Shown here piece after piece: positions 1 to 8,239 of a stretch of DNA of 47,363 bases. Within the stretch, counting starts at the first letter, position 1, and every line of letters starts with the position of its first letter. The stretch comes from Bacteroidota bacterium (lineage in GTDB: Bacteria > Bacteroidota > Bacteroidia > Cytophagales > Cyclobacteriaceae). The stretch covers positions 1 to 47,363 of the forward strand of contig JAQCLE010000023.1 of NCBI GenBank assembly GCA_027592755.1. Direction: 5' to 3'. The position numbers and the translations under genes were made by a program. Under the pieces are notes generated by a model. It had not been told where the DNA came from, made no database searches, and worked only from the letters and a program-made list of their open reading frames with translations.

Positions 1-66
1 AACGTGGCAAACATTAAGCATTACGGGATATTGCAACTTTATTCATAAAGGTTCGGATGAGTGTGA

Positions 67-477
67 TATCAAAAGATTTTAAGTAAGAATTGGCAGTTTT
101 TTCAACGAATAAAAACAGGTTTCCTCTTTAACAAACATCTATTTTCCAACGATTTATTTCGCCTTGGTGGTTTTAACTCCCTACGAGGATTCAACGAGAA
201 TTTCTTCTTTGCTTCAGAATTCCTAATGTCCAATTCGGAAATACGTCTCTTTTTTGAACAATCATCATTCTTATTCGCTTTTGCAGATCAGGCATGGATG
301 ACCATAGATAAAAATGGAAGTGATGTGCAACAATATCCACTCGGCTTTGGACTGGGCCTTCAACTGGGAACTCGATCCGGTAACTTTAGCTTTAGCTATG
401 CCTTGGGAAGTTCCCGTAACACTTCTATTGATTTTAATCAATCAAAAATTCATTTTGGCCTTATCAGCCGATTCTGA
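67..477 (+). CDS. C-terminal end of a BamA/Omp85-type outer-membrane barrel (partial, possibly broken)
   Basis: The open frame reads as the last part of a surface-antigen (Omp85/BamA/TamA) beta-barrel: a GGFNSLRGFNENFF stretch typical of the conserved barrel loop, followed by alternating strands and a final strand ending in SRF with a C-terminal Phe, the usual outer-membrane assembly signal. The gene should run in from the left edge, but the same frame has stops at 46-48, 58-60 and 64-66, and I could not find a convincing continuation in the other two frames. It is therefore either frameshifted just upstream or a pseudogene. There is no good start codon for the visible part (the first ATG, at 226, lies inside the conserved barrel), so it is not a separate short gene. 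Family assignment is from motif recognition only. Confidence 0.6.
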   Translation, partial: YQKILSKNWQFFQRIKTGFLFNKHLFSNDLFRLGGFNSLRGFNENFFFASEFLMSNSEIRLFFEQSSFLFAFADQAWMTIDKNGSDVQQYPLGFGLGLQLGTRSGNFSFSYALGSSRNTSIDFNQSKIHFGLISRF

Positions 478-515
478 TTCTGTTAAGTATTTTTGCTGCT
501 AAGATTCAATCTGCG

Positions 516-1634
516 GTGATTTTTAAAATAGGGCTATTACTATCAATGTTGACCCTTACCATGCCTTTTTTCGGCAATGGTCAACATTATTTTAAAAAAG
601 ACTTGTCATCTAGCTGGGTTGTTCATGATAATCAATCTGATCAGTACGTTCCTGCTCTTGACAAGATAAAAGAGTATGATATTGTGCACTTCTATCTGAA
701 TCTCAGAAAAAACAAGAGCAATGATATGGAGGTCTGCAACAGTGGTGCGCTGTCATTGTTTATTGAAGGAAGTATTATTTATTCAGCTTTTGAAAGCCAA
801 TGCAATAAATACGGGATAGACAGTTTGTTTAAAATTTATAAAAAAGACTCCGTGCTGGTGACTTTTTATAATGTTGAAAGTGAATCTAATGTTACCACTA
901 GTTTACTCTATCCTGCGCTCGGATACACACCACCAACCGGACTTACGATAGAAAGGCCGCTCAATAATGGTCGGGATTTTATCATAGTGGCCCTCATGAT
1001 AATAATATTCTTAATTATTCTGTTAAAAGAAAAGTTTCAGAAATTTTATGAAGAGTTCGTAAGCCTCTCAAAAGGGTTCAATTTTAGAACACGCCAAAGT
1101 ATAATTTATAAATCCAGACTTCTTTCAACAGAAGTATTAACCATGCTTTTTATAGAAAGCCTTGGCTTGTCATTGCTAATTACAGGATTAAGACGATCAG
1201 TTGAAAACGTTGGGTTATTTTGGTTAGACGAAAGAGGAGCGTTTGGAGTCTTGCTCGGAAATTGGATTACAATGGCCCTATTTTTAATGTCACTTCAGAT
1301 CAGTTACTTTTTCATAATTGGTTTAACTAATATGTTCTTCAATCGAAAGAACTTCGATGTTATTCAGTTTTTTGAAAATCTTAGGTTAAATTACTATGCC
1401 CTGATTATTATATTTCTTTTGTTTTTTACAACTTTGGCTATATCCGATAATGCACTCAATATGTTGATAAATTCAATTTGGGGCTTGTTTATTCTTTTAT
1501 ATTTCATAAGAACATTAATCATTTATCTTAAACTTGTAACGATCGGCAATATTAGAAAACTACATTTATTTTCATACTTTTGCGCCACAGAAATGATACC
1601 TGCTATGGTCATCGTTAAGGTAGTCTTCTTTTGA
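516..1634 (+). CDS. DUF4271 family membrane protein
   Basis: A 372-residue membrane protein. The N-terminus carries a signal-like hydrophobic stretch ending near the GNGQ sequence at residues 21-24, then about 130 polar residues that should be periplasmic, then roughly six to seven hydrophobic helices from about residue 155 to the end. The arrangement, and its position directly before a uroporphyrinogen-III synthase gene, match the Bacteroidetes family DUF4271, whose function is unknown. The start used is a GTG; no ATG lies close enough to give the full signal sequence. Conserved pairing with hemD in this phylum is known, but no role in haem synthesis can be read from the sequence. Confidence 0.75.
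   Translation: MIFKIGLLLSMLTLTMPFFGNGQHYFKKDLSSSWVVHDNQSDQYVPALDKIKEYDIVHFYLNLRKNKSNDMEVCNSGALSLFIEGSIIYSAFESQCNKYGIDSLFKIYKKDSVLVTFYNVESESNVTTSLLYPALGYTPPTGLTIERPLNNGRDFIIVALMIIIFLIILLKEKFQKFYEEFVSLSKGFNFRTRQSIIYKSRLLSTEVLTMLFIESLGLSLLITGLRRSVENVGLFWLDERGAFGVLLGNWITMALFLMSLQISYFFIIGLTNMFFNRKNFDVIQFFENLRLNYYALIIIFLLFFTTLAISDNALNMLINSIWGLFILLYFIRTLIIYLKLVTIGNIRKLHLFSYFCATEMIPAMVIVKVVFF
1575..1582 (+). promoter_or_regulatory. Candidate -7 promoter box for hemD
   Basis: TACTTTTG matches the Bacteroidetes -7 consensus TAnnTTTG exactly and lies inside the 3' part of the DUF4271 gene, about 100 bases before hemD. Twenty bases upstream there is only TTA instead of the TTG expected at -33, so this is a weak call. 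If real, hemD would have its own promoter in addition to read-through. Confidence 0.3.
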
Positions 1635-1678
1635 GGATAGGTGGATTTTAAAAATTGCGAGATATGGGTGCTGTTACG

Positions 1679-2473
1679 ATGAAATCTAATGCTGAGAATT
1701 TAGTTGTTGATGGAGAAAGACTAAAGAAGGTTAGCAAAATTTTAGTATCGCAACCAGAGCCAAGCGACGAAAACTCCCCTTACACAAAGCTGGCCAAAAA
1801 ATACAATTTGAAAATTGACTTCCGTCCGTTCATAACCGTTGAGGCAATTAACATAAAGGAATTCAGGCAACAAAAAGTAGATATTCTGAAACACACGGCA
1901 GTAATATTTACAAGCCGAAATGCCGTCGACCATTTCTTCAGGCTGGCGATCGATAGTAAGATTGAAATTCCTACTGATATGAAATATTTCTGTATTTCAG
2001 ATCAAACGTCAAATTATCTGCAGAAATATATCGTCATCCGAAAGAGAAAAATTTTTACAGGTGAGCGAACCGCTAATGACCTGATGGAAGTGCTTAAAAA
2101 ACATAAGGACGAAAAATATATTTTCCCTTGTTCCAATATTCGAAAGAACGACATCCCGGATTTTCTTAAAGAAAACAATATCGATCACTCTGAAGTAGTC
2201 ATCTATAAAACTGTTGCTTCAGATTTGAGTGACCTCACTGAAGTGAATTACGATGTAATTGCCTTTTTTAGTCCGTCCGGTATTAATTCTCTGTTTGTTA
2301 ATTTCCCGGATTTCGTTCAGAATAATACCCGTATAGCAGCCTTCGGGCCGACCACCGCAAAAGCAGTAAGAGATGCCGGTCTTATTCTCGATATTGAAGC
2401 CCCTCTTCCCAATGCTCCATCAATGACTGGAGCTTTGGAATACTATGTTAAGAAAGCTAACAATTTATCCTGA
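1679..2473 (+). CDS. hemD: Uroporphyrinogen-III synthase
   Basis: HemD closes and isomerises hydroxymethylbilane to uroporphyrinogen III in cytoplasmic tetrapyrrole synthesis. The protein has the two-lobed HemD pattern: an N-terminal ILVSQPEP strand followed by ENSPY, the TSRNAVDHFF motif of the first lobe, a linker with FTGERTANDL, a YIFPCSN strand, then VIAFFSPSGINSL and the C-terminal AAFGPTTAKAV motif seen in Bacteroidetes HemD. An ATG at 1664 and a TTG at 1655 are in the same frame; I chose the ATG at 1679 because homologues usually begin only a few residues before the first strand. The gene follows DUF4271 by 44 bases and probably shares its transcript. Confidence 0.88.
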   Translation: MKSNAENLVVDGERLKKVSKILVSQPEPSDENSPYTKLAKKYNLKIDFRPFITVEAINIKEFRQQKVDILKHTAVIFTSRNAVDHFFRLAIDSKIEIPTDMKYFCISDQTSNYLQKYIVIRKRKIFTGERTANDLMEVLKKHKDEKYIFPCSNIRKNDIPDFLKENNIDHSEVVIYKTVASDLSDLTEVNYDVIAFFSPSGINSLFVNFPDFVQNNTRIAAFGPTTAKAVRDAGLILDIEAPLPNAPSMTGALEYYVKKANNLS

Positions 2474-2556
2474 ACGGTCAGGTATAATTAAGCCTTTATC
2501 AGTTTAGGGGAGTTTCTTCTTTAACTGTATATTTAAATTGTAAACTACACATTTTA

Positions 2557-3519
2557 ATGCACTTCGTTAAAAGATTCTCGCTTGTATTAGTCTCAATGTT
2601 CCCATTACTTTCTTGGGGCCAGCAAGATCCGTTATTAAGCCAGTATATGTTTAATGAAGTGTTCTATAATCCGGCGGTTGTAGGCCTGGATAAATCTACC
2701 TATATAAGTGCAGTTCATAGATCACAGTGGGCAGGATATTCTTCCTCATTTGATGGCAAAGAAGGTGCGCCTTCAACACAGATGATTAATTTTGTCATGC
2801 CCCTTCCTAAAACATTTAGTGGAGTGGGTATCTCATTGGTTCGGGATAAATTAGGATTGGCAACAAATTTCGAGGCCCAGGTTTCAATCTCTTATAAAAA
2901 GGAACTCAATAATGGCAGCATAAGTTTTGGATTAAGACCATCTCTTTTCTTACATGCACTTGACTTCGATAAATTCAGAGCTGTGGATCCTGAGGATCCA
3001 TTGATAGAAGGATTCGGGCGAGAATCCCAACTCAAGCCTGATGTTGGTGCTGGTATTTTTTTTAATGGGTCAAAGTTCTTCGCAGGTGTAAGCGTCAATC
3101 ATCTTTTAAATCCTGGATTCGACTTTGGGATTGAAGGCCTCAATAACACGCTTAAGCCAAGTATGATATTGTACAGTGGATATAACTACCAATACAATAA
3201 AGATATTAGACTTACTCCTTCTGTATTTGTGCGTTCTGAATTCAACACATTATCATTCGATCTGGGTGTTCTTGCAACATACAAAGAAACGATGTGGGGA
3301 GGTTTGTCTTATCGCCAGCAGGAAGCATTGATATTCATGTTAGGCTATAGTTTCCTGGAAGATAAGTCCTTAAGACTCGTGTATTCTTTCGACTTGATCA
3401 TTCAAGCCCAAGAAGCAAAACAGCCAACTTCGCATGAAATTAGCCTCAGGAAGACGCTTGCCTTCGTGGCTCCCGGACCACCTAAAGTCATAAGAACCCC
3501 TCGATTCCGGTTCGATTGA
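2557..3519 (+). CDS. PorP/SprF family type IX secretion outer-membrane protein
   Basis: A 320-residue outer-membrane beta-barrel of the PorP/SprF family. A signal peptide ends at the WGQQDP sequence, followed by the family hallmark LSQYMFNEVFYNPAVVG, the HRSQWAG motif, and barrel strands that end in the region LGYSFLEDKSLRLVYSFD and HEISLRKTL. In known T9SS, PorP works with the PorK-PorN ring and links substrates or adhesins to the gliding motor. Its position directly upstream of gldK is the standard order in this phylum. A long stretch of 217 bases separates it from gldK, enough for a second promoter. Paralogues are common, so the exact orthology to porP or sprF is not fixed. Confidence 0.88.
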   Translation: MHFVKRFSLVLVSMFPLLSWGQQDPLLSQYMFNEVFYNPAVVGLDKSTYISAVHRSQWAGYSSSFDGKEGAPSTQMINFVMPLPKTFSGVGISLVRDKLGLATNFEAQVSISYKKELNNGSISFGLRPSLFLHALDFDKFRAVDPEDPLIEGFGRESQLKPDVGAGIFFNGSKFFAGVSVNHLLNPGFDFGIEGLNNTLKPSMILYSGYNYQYNKDIRLTPSVFVRSEFNTLSFDLGVLATYKETMWGGLSYRQQEALIFMLGYSFLEDKSLRLVYSFDLIIQAQEAKQPTSHEISLRKTLAFVAPGPPKVIRTPRFRFD

Positions 3520-3736
3520 CATTATGATTCATTACAGTTCAATTAATTTTTTTTTGCCTAAATGCAATAAAATAATCAAATTGTATTCTCAATGCACTTT
3601 ATTAGGGTCGCAATTGTTGATTTTTTGTCATATTTCGGCAATCTAATTTAATGAGCATTATTTTAAATGTTAAACATTACAATATTTTAGAGAGTTAGTG
3701 TGTTAGTTATACACAGGTATTTTTAAACAAGGTGTT

Positions 3737-4786
3737 ATGAATTATTCTCGTGTTATGAAAAATTCCGTCCTATTTTTTATGGGATTGACGATCGCTCTGC
3801 AAGGATGCAGTCTTTTTGGTGGGCTATTCGGTGGTGGCGATTTTGATGACGGTGGCGAACTGGTAGGTGTGCCGGGTCGTGAAGGCTGGGAAATGACCGT
3901 GCCTTATGGTATGGTTTCAATTCCATCAGGCACATTCCACATGGGGCAGGCTGATGAAGATGTAGCTGCTACCCAAATTAACTTTAACAAGCAGGTAACA
4001 ATTGGTGGTTTCTACATGGATGATACAGAAATAACCAATAATGAATACCGGCAATTTGTTAATGATTTGACAGAAGGTTCCGAGTCGGATCTTCCTTCTG
4101 GTTATACAATTGATGACCTCATGCCTGACACTACAGTTTGGGTAAGGGATTTCACTCATCATATGGGAGATCCATTGATGGTTTATTATTGGTCGCACCC
4201 GGCATTCGACAACTATCCTGTAGTTGGAGTAGATTGGGAAGCTGCGAAGTATTTTTCCGTTTGGCGAACCGAACATCTCAATGCATGGAGAGCCGATCGA
4301 GGTTTATTTCCAATGCCCAATTTTCGTCTTCCATCAGAAGCCGAATGGGAATATGGCGCCCGGGGAGGACGTGATATGAACAAGTATCCCTGGGGTGGTC
4401 CTTATATAAGGAATACTAAGGGGTGCCTTTTGGCAAATTTTAAACCTGGAAGGGGTAACTACTATGATGATGGCCATGCCTATACGTCCCCTGCCGGATT
4501 CTTTTTCTCGAATGACTATGGACTATATGACATGTCCGGTAACGTTGCAGAATGGTGTGAGGATGCATTTGATGTTTCTTCATACCCGCTGGTCTGGGAC
4601 TTGAACCCAACTTACTTCGATGAGAATGAGCCTCGTAAAGTCATAAGAGGCGGTTCATGGAAGGACATAGCTTACTTTCTCGAAACCGGTACACGTACGT
4701 ATGAATTTAAGGATTCAACACGAGCGGCCATTGGATTCAGATGTGCTATGACACACATTGGAAGGGCTAGATATTCAGGATTCTAA
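3737..4786 (+). CDS. gldK: Type IX secretion/gliding lipoprotein GldK
   Basis: GldK (PorK) is the outer-membrane lipoprotein that, with GldN, builds the periplasmic ring of the T9SS. A lipoprotein signal ends at Cys24 in the LQGC sequence, followed by a glycine-rich linker. From about residue 55 to the end lies a formylglycine-generating-enzyme (FGE-sulfatase) fold: GMVSIPSGTFHMG, YMDDTEITNNEYRQFV, FRLPSEAEWEYGARGG, YDMSGNVAEWCED and RKVIRGGSWKD are the characteristic segments. As in other GldK proteins the fold is structural rather than enzymatic. An alternative ATG at 3755 (starting MKNS) would give a shorter, equally good signal peptide. It starts the gldKLMN run. Confidence 0.95.
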   Translation: MNYSRVMKNSVLFFMGLTIALQGCSLFGGLFGGGDFDDGGELVGVPGREGWEMTVPYGMVSIPSGTFHMGQADEDVAATQINFNKQVTIGGFYMDDTEITNNEYRQFVNDLTEGSESDLPSGYTIDDLMPDTTVWVRDFTHHMGDPLMVYYWSHPAFDNYPVVGVDWEAAKYFSVWRTEHLNAWRADRGLFPMPNFRLPSEAEWEYGARGGRDMNKYPWGGPYIRNTKGCLLANFKPGRGNYYDDGHAYTSPAGFFFSNDYGLYDMSGNVAEWCEDAFDVSSYPLVWDLNPTYFDENEPRKVIRGGSWKDIAYFLETGTRTYEFKDSTRAAIGFRCAMTHIGRARYSGF

Positions 4787-4842
4787 AAATTAATCTAAAT
4801 TCAACTATAATTAAGATATTAATAACCTAAAACCTAAACAAA

Positions 4843-5688
4843 ATGAGCGATAATAAAGGTGGATTCTCGGAGCTTCTTTACAAAAGTATAATGCCGAAAG
4901 TTTATGGGCTTGGAGCAGCTGTTGTAATTGTAGGAGCCATGTTTAAAATTCTTCACTTACCGGGCGCCGGAGTGTTCCTTAGTGTTGGTTTAACTACTGA
5001 AGCTATTATTTTCTTCCTTAGTGCTTTCGAACCGCAACACAGGGAAATAGACTGGTCAAAAGTATATCCAGAATTAGCTGATGACTTTGACGGTCCTCCT
5101 GCAGCTAGAAGACAAGTATCAGGAGGCGGTCAGGACGGATCAATAACAAAGAAACTTGATCATATGCTTGAAAGTGCTAAAATAGGCCCTGAACTGGTTG
5201 AGAATTTAGGTAAGGGTATGAGAAATATGGCCGAATCAGCTTCCAAAATAGCCAATTTAAGCAATGCGGCGGTTGCAACTAACGAGTATGCAACAAATGT
5301 TCAAAGTGCTTCTAAATCGTTGCAGGAGATGAATAAGTCGTATGCTTCTACGGTAACTGCTATGGCGGAAATGGCTAATGCTTCTAAAGATGCCAAGGAG
5401 TATCACTCCCAGGTGCAAAGCGTTACTAAAAACCTCAGTGCTTTGAATGCTGTGTATGAAATGGAATTGCAGGATGGTAATTCTCACGTGAAGGCGATGA
5501 ATAAGTTCTATTCTCATCTGACCAGCGCTATGGAGAAAATGGCCGAAGCTGGAAAAGACACAGAAGAATTTCAGTCTCAATTATCAAAACTGACTGGTAA
5601 TGTAACCACCTTAAATAAGGTTTATGGTAATATGCTATCAGCTATGAGGGGTTCAGGTGGACCCAGTACTGGTGGTGGAAACGCGTAA
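4843..5688 (+). CDS. gldL: Gliding/T9SS inner-membrane motor protein GldL
   Basis: GldL forms, with GldM, the proton-driven inner-membrane motor of the T9SS. Two transmembrane helices fill about residues 18-35 and 43-61; the KILHLPGAG loop joining them and the Glu in the second helix (E53 in TTEAIIFFL) correspond to the conserved features known to be needed for rotation in Flavobacterium GldL. The cytoplasmic remainder is helical, with repeated segments of about 60 residues (ending in patterns like MAEMANASKDAKEYHSQ and MEKMAEAGKDTEEFQSQ), suggesting a repeated coiled coil, and a Gly-rich tail. It follows gldK by 56 bases. Confidence 0.95.
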   Translation: MSDNKGGFSELLYKSIMPKVYGLGAAVVIVGAMFKILHLPGAGVFLSVGLTTEAIIFFLSAFEPQHREIDWSKVYPELADDFDGPPAARRQVSGGGQDGSITKKLDHMLESAKIGPELVENLGKGMRNMAESASKIANLSNAAVATNEYATNVQSASKSLQEMNKSYASTVTAMAEMANASKDAKEYHSQVQSVTKNLSALNAVYEMELQDGNSHVKAMNKFYSHLTSAMEKMAEAGKDTEEFQSQLSKLTGNVTTLNKVYGNMLSAMRGSGGPSTGGGNA

Positions 5689-5743
5689 ACTTCAATCTTT
5701 GAAGTTTGTCAATTTAACTTCTTAAAAATCTAAATAAAATATT

Positions 5744-7342
5744 ATGTCTGGAGGCAAACAATCCGCAAGAGATAAAATGATCGGGATGATGTATCTGGTA
5801 CTAACAGCGCTTCTCGCTCTAAACGTTAGTAGTACAGTCATTGATAAATTCGTTTTTCTTAACGCTAGTTTGGAACATGGCGTTGGTGAAGCCGGAAAAC
5901 GAAACTCACAAACCATACAAAGTATTGAAAAACTGGTAAGTGAAACAGGGAATAGGGAAGCTGACGTTAAAGTAATGGAATTAGCTCAGGAAATAAGGAA
6001 TGAAGCTGCTGCAATAATTAATGAATTAGATACCCTGAAAATTTACTTTGTGAAAGTAACAGGTGGTAAAGATGAAAATGGCGAACTTGTTGGTAAAACT
6101 GATTATGAGCGGGTTGGACATGAGATGATGGCAGAGGGAGGAAACAACTATGGTGTGCCGTTGAAGGCAAGATTAAATCATTTTGCAGCCTTTATGACAG
6201 AACAATTAGAAGAAGAGTTTGAGCCAATTGCTTTGGATGCTAATGATGACCCATACTGGCAAAATGACCCAAATCAAGCAGGAAAAGATTTTGCGACTTT
6301 GAATTTTGAAGGAGCTCCCACTCCTGCCGGTATGGCAACTGTAAGTGAGTTCGAATCGAGAGTGATGCAGTATGAAACAAGGGCACTGGATATTCTTGCA
6401 AAAAAAATCGGGGCCGGTGATATTAGCTTCGACCAAATTAAACTGATGGTTAAGCCTCAATCAAACAAAGTTGCAGCCGGAACCAGGTACGAGGCAGAAC
6501 TATTCTTGACAGCTTCTGCATCCGGCATCAAACCAACAATGACAGTTAATGGTGAAGACATTACCGTTGATCCCAGCGGTATGGGTTTAGTCAATTTTCC
6601 GGCAACACCAGGTAATTATGACGCACAGGGTGAAGCAAAAAAATCATTTATTGGTTCAATATCTTTCACAATGCCCGGCGGTAAGGATACACTTTTTGTG
6701 GATACCATAGATTATTATGTGGTAAGACCAGTAATGCAAATTCAATCAGCTTCGGTTACTGCCTTATATCTTAACTGCGGTAATGAGCTTAATGTTCAGG
6801 TTCCAGCTCTTGGTACTAATTATAATCCTGCCTTTTCAGCAGAGGGAGGAGCTACCATACCTGGGTCTAAAAAGGGTGAAGTTACCGTGGTTCCTTCTGC
6901 AGCAGAAGTCACACTTCGTGTCTCAAGTAACGGAAGTCCTGTTGGTAATCAAGTTTTCAAAGTACGGAGAATACCTAAGCCTGAAATTGTCCCTTACGAC
7001 AGAGGTCGTTTAATAGATCTTAAAAAGGGGGTTAGTCAGGCACCTAGAACATTACAGCTTAGAGCCAACGCCGATGAAAGTTTCCAGCAATTCTTACCAA
7101 AAGATGCAAGATTTCAGGTTGCTCAATCTGAAATCACGCTGGTAAGAGGCGGCAGGGCGGTTCAGACAATTAGAGGTAATGGTCCTGATGTAGATATTGC
7201 CGGAATTGCTGGCCAGGCAAGATCCGGAGATAACATTGTGGTTGAAATTAGAAAAGTGCAAAGAGCCAACTTTAGAAATCAGATTGAGGATGTTAATAAT
7301 TATGGTCCAAAAATCATTACAATACCTATAAGTGGTGGTTAA
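5744..7342 (+). CDS. gldM: Gliding/T9SS motor protein GldM
   Basis: GldM spans the inner membrane once and projects through the periplasm to the GldK/GldN ring, passing on torque from GldL. The short cytoplasmic N-terminus MSGGKQSARDKM carries Arg9, which pairs with the GldL membrane Glu in the known system, followed by a single helix (about residues 12-30) and about 490 periplasmic residues. These include the N-terminal helical domain (to about residue 220) and beta-rich D2-D4 domains (for example VRPVMQIQSASVTALYLNCGNELNVQVP). Length (532) is normal for the family. The gene ends 13 bases before the gldN start. Confidence 0.95.
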   Translation: MSGGKQSARDKMIGMMYLVLTALLALNVSSTVIDKFVFLNASLEHGVGEAGKRNSQTIQSIEKLVSETGNREADVKVMELAQEIRNEAAAIINELDTLKIYFVKVTGGKDENGELVGKTDYERVGHEMMAEGGNNYGVPLKARLNHFAAFMTEQLEEEFEPIALDANDDPYWQNDPNQAGKDFATLNFEGAPTPAGMATVSEFESRVMQYETRALDILAKKIGAGDISFDQIKLMVKPQSNKVAAGTRYEAELFLTASASGIKPTMTVNGEDITVDPSGMGLVNFPATPGNYDAQGEAKKSFIGSISFTMPGGKDTLFVDTIDYYVVRPVMQIQSASVTALYLNCGNELNVQVPALGTNYNPAFSAEGGATIPGSKKGEVTVVPSAAEVTLRVSSNGSPVGNQVFKVRRIPKPEIVPYDRGRLIDLKKGVSQAPRTLQLRANADESFQQFLPKDARFQVAQSEITLVRGGRAVQTIRGNGPDVDIAGIAGQARSGDNIVVEIRKVQRANFRNQIEDVNNYGPKIITIPISGG

Positions 7343-7355
7343 ACAAACAAGTGTT

Positions 7356-8219
7356 ATGAAAAAATTTAGTTATGTATTAGGCTTCTCTTTGCTCTTATTT
7401 ATGGCATATGGTGCCAAAGCTCAAGAGACAGTAACGACAGGATACAATCCTAATTCGATAAATCCGATTCATGAGTCAAACAAAATGTTTAAGAAGATTT
7501 TGTGGTGGCGCATGGATTTGATTGAAAAACAGAATCGGCCATTTTTCTCAAGAAATGGAGAGATTACAAAGCTCATGATCGAAGCTGTAAAGGCTGATTT
7601 ATTAATTCCTTATGTGGACGATTCACTTAATAAAAGAATGTCCAAGGAAGTGTTTCTTGAAAATCTAAAAATTCCAAGTGACGGTGGCGATGCCCTGACT
7701 GCAGAAGAAATAGCTGCAGGATTTGGTCAGGAAACTCAGGAAGCAGATCCTTTTGGTGGTTTTCCAGGAGGTGGTGGAGATACTGAGGAAGTTGCTGTGG
7801 TCGATGAGTTCGCCCCTAGGGAGTATACTATTCTGGAAATTAAAGAAGAAATGTTCTTCGACAAAAACAGGTCATTAATGTATCACGATATTCAGGCATT
7901 AACTGTATGGTTACCAGCAAGCGCAAACCCTGCCGGTTTTGAAAAGTCACTGGCTTCTTTTAAGTATAAAGATCTGGTGGCGCTTTTTTATCAAATGCCG
8001 GATAAAGCCTTGTGGTACAATACCCAAAACTTCGCAGAACATAAGAATTTTGCTGACGCTTTTCAGTTAAGATTGTTTAGTGCCAATCTTATAAAATATG
8101 CTAATCCTATGGATCAGCTTATTGTTGACATTTATGGCGCAAGTAAGCTATCTGTTATTAAATCGCAACAACTTGAGTACGAATTAATTGATTTTGAAAA
8201 TGAGCTCTGGGAGTTTTAA
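7356..8219 (+). CDS. gldN: Gliding/T9SS ring protein GldN
   Basis: GldN (PorN) is the periplasmic partner of GldK in the T9SS ring. The protein begins with a clear signal peptide (MKKFSYVLGFSLLLFMAYG, cleavage near AKAQE). Family-typical segments follow: HESNKMFKKILWWRMDLIEKQN, then a glycine/acid-rich variable loop at about residues 120-150, and REYTILEIKEEMFFDKNRSLMYHDIQALTVWLP. I use the ATG at 7356 rather than the in-frame GTG at 7332 because the latter would overlap gldM and put charged residues before the signal peptide. It is the last gene of the run and is followed by a strong terminator. Confidence 0.93.
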   Translation: MKKFSYVLGFSLLLFMAYGAKAQETVTTGYNPNSINPIHESNKMFKKILWWRMDLIEKQNRPFFSRNGEITKLMIEAVKADLLIPYVDDSLNKRMSKEVFLENLKIPSDGGDALTAEEIAAGFGQETQEADPFGGFPGGGGDTEEVAVVDEFAPREYTILEIKEEMFFDKNRSLMYHDIQALTVWLPASANPAGFEKSLASFKYKDLVALFYQMPDKALWYNTQNFAEHKNFADAFQLRLFSANLIKYANPMDQLIVDIYGASKLSVIKSQQLEYELIDFENELWEF

Positions 8220-8239
8220 AAATATTATTTTTCAATCCA

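Noticed and set aside
3926-4276. 116-codon open frame on the minus strand
   Set aside because: Lies wholly within gldK, in the frame opposite a well-conserved FGE-like domain; composition unlike a protein.
5257-5580. 107-codon open frame on the minus strand
   Set aside because: Opposite the repeated helical part of gldL; no motif, shadow of biased codons.
5744-7342. Sodium-type T9SS or ATP synthase coupling
   Set aside because: GldL Glu53/GldM Arg9 and the subunit c ion site all look proton-type; no sodium-specific residues are visible.
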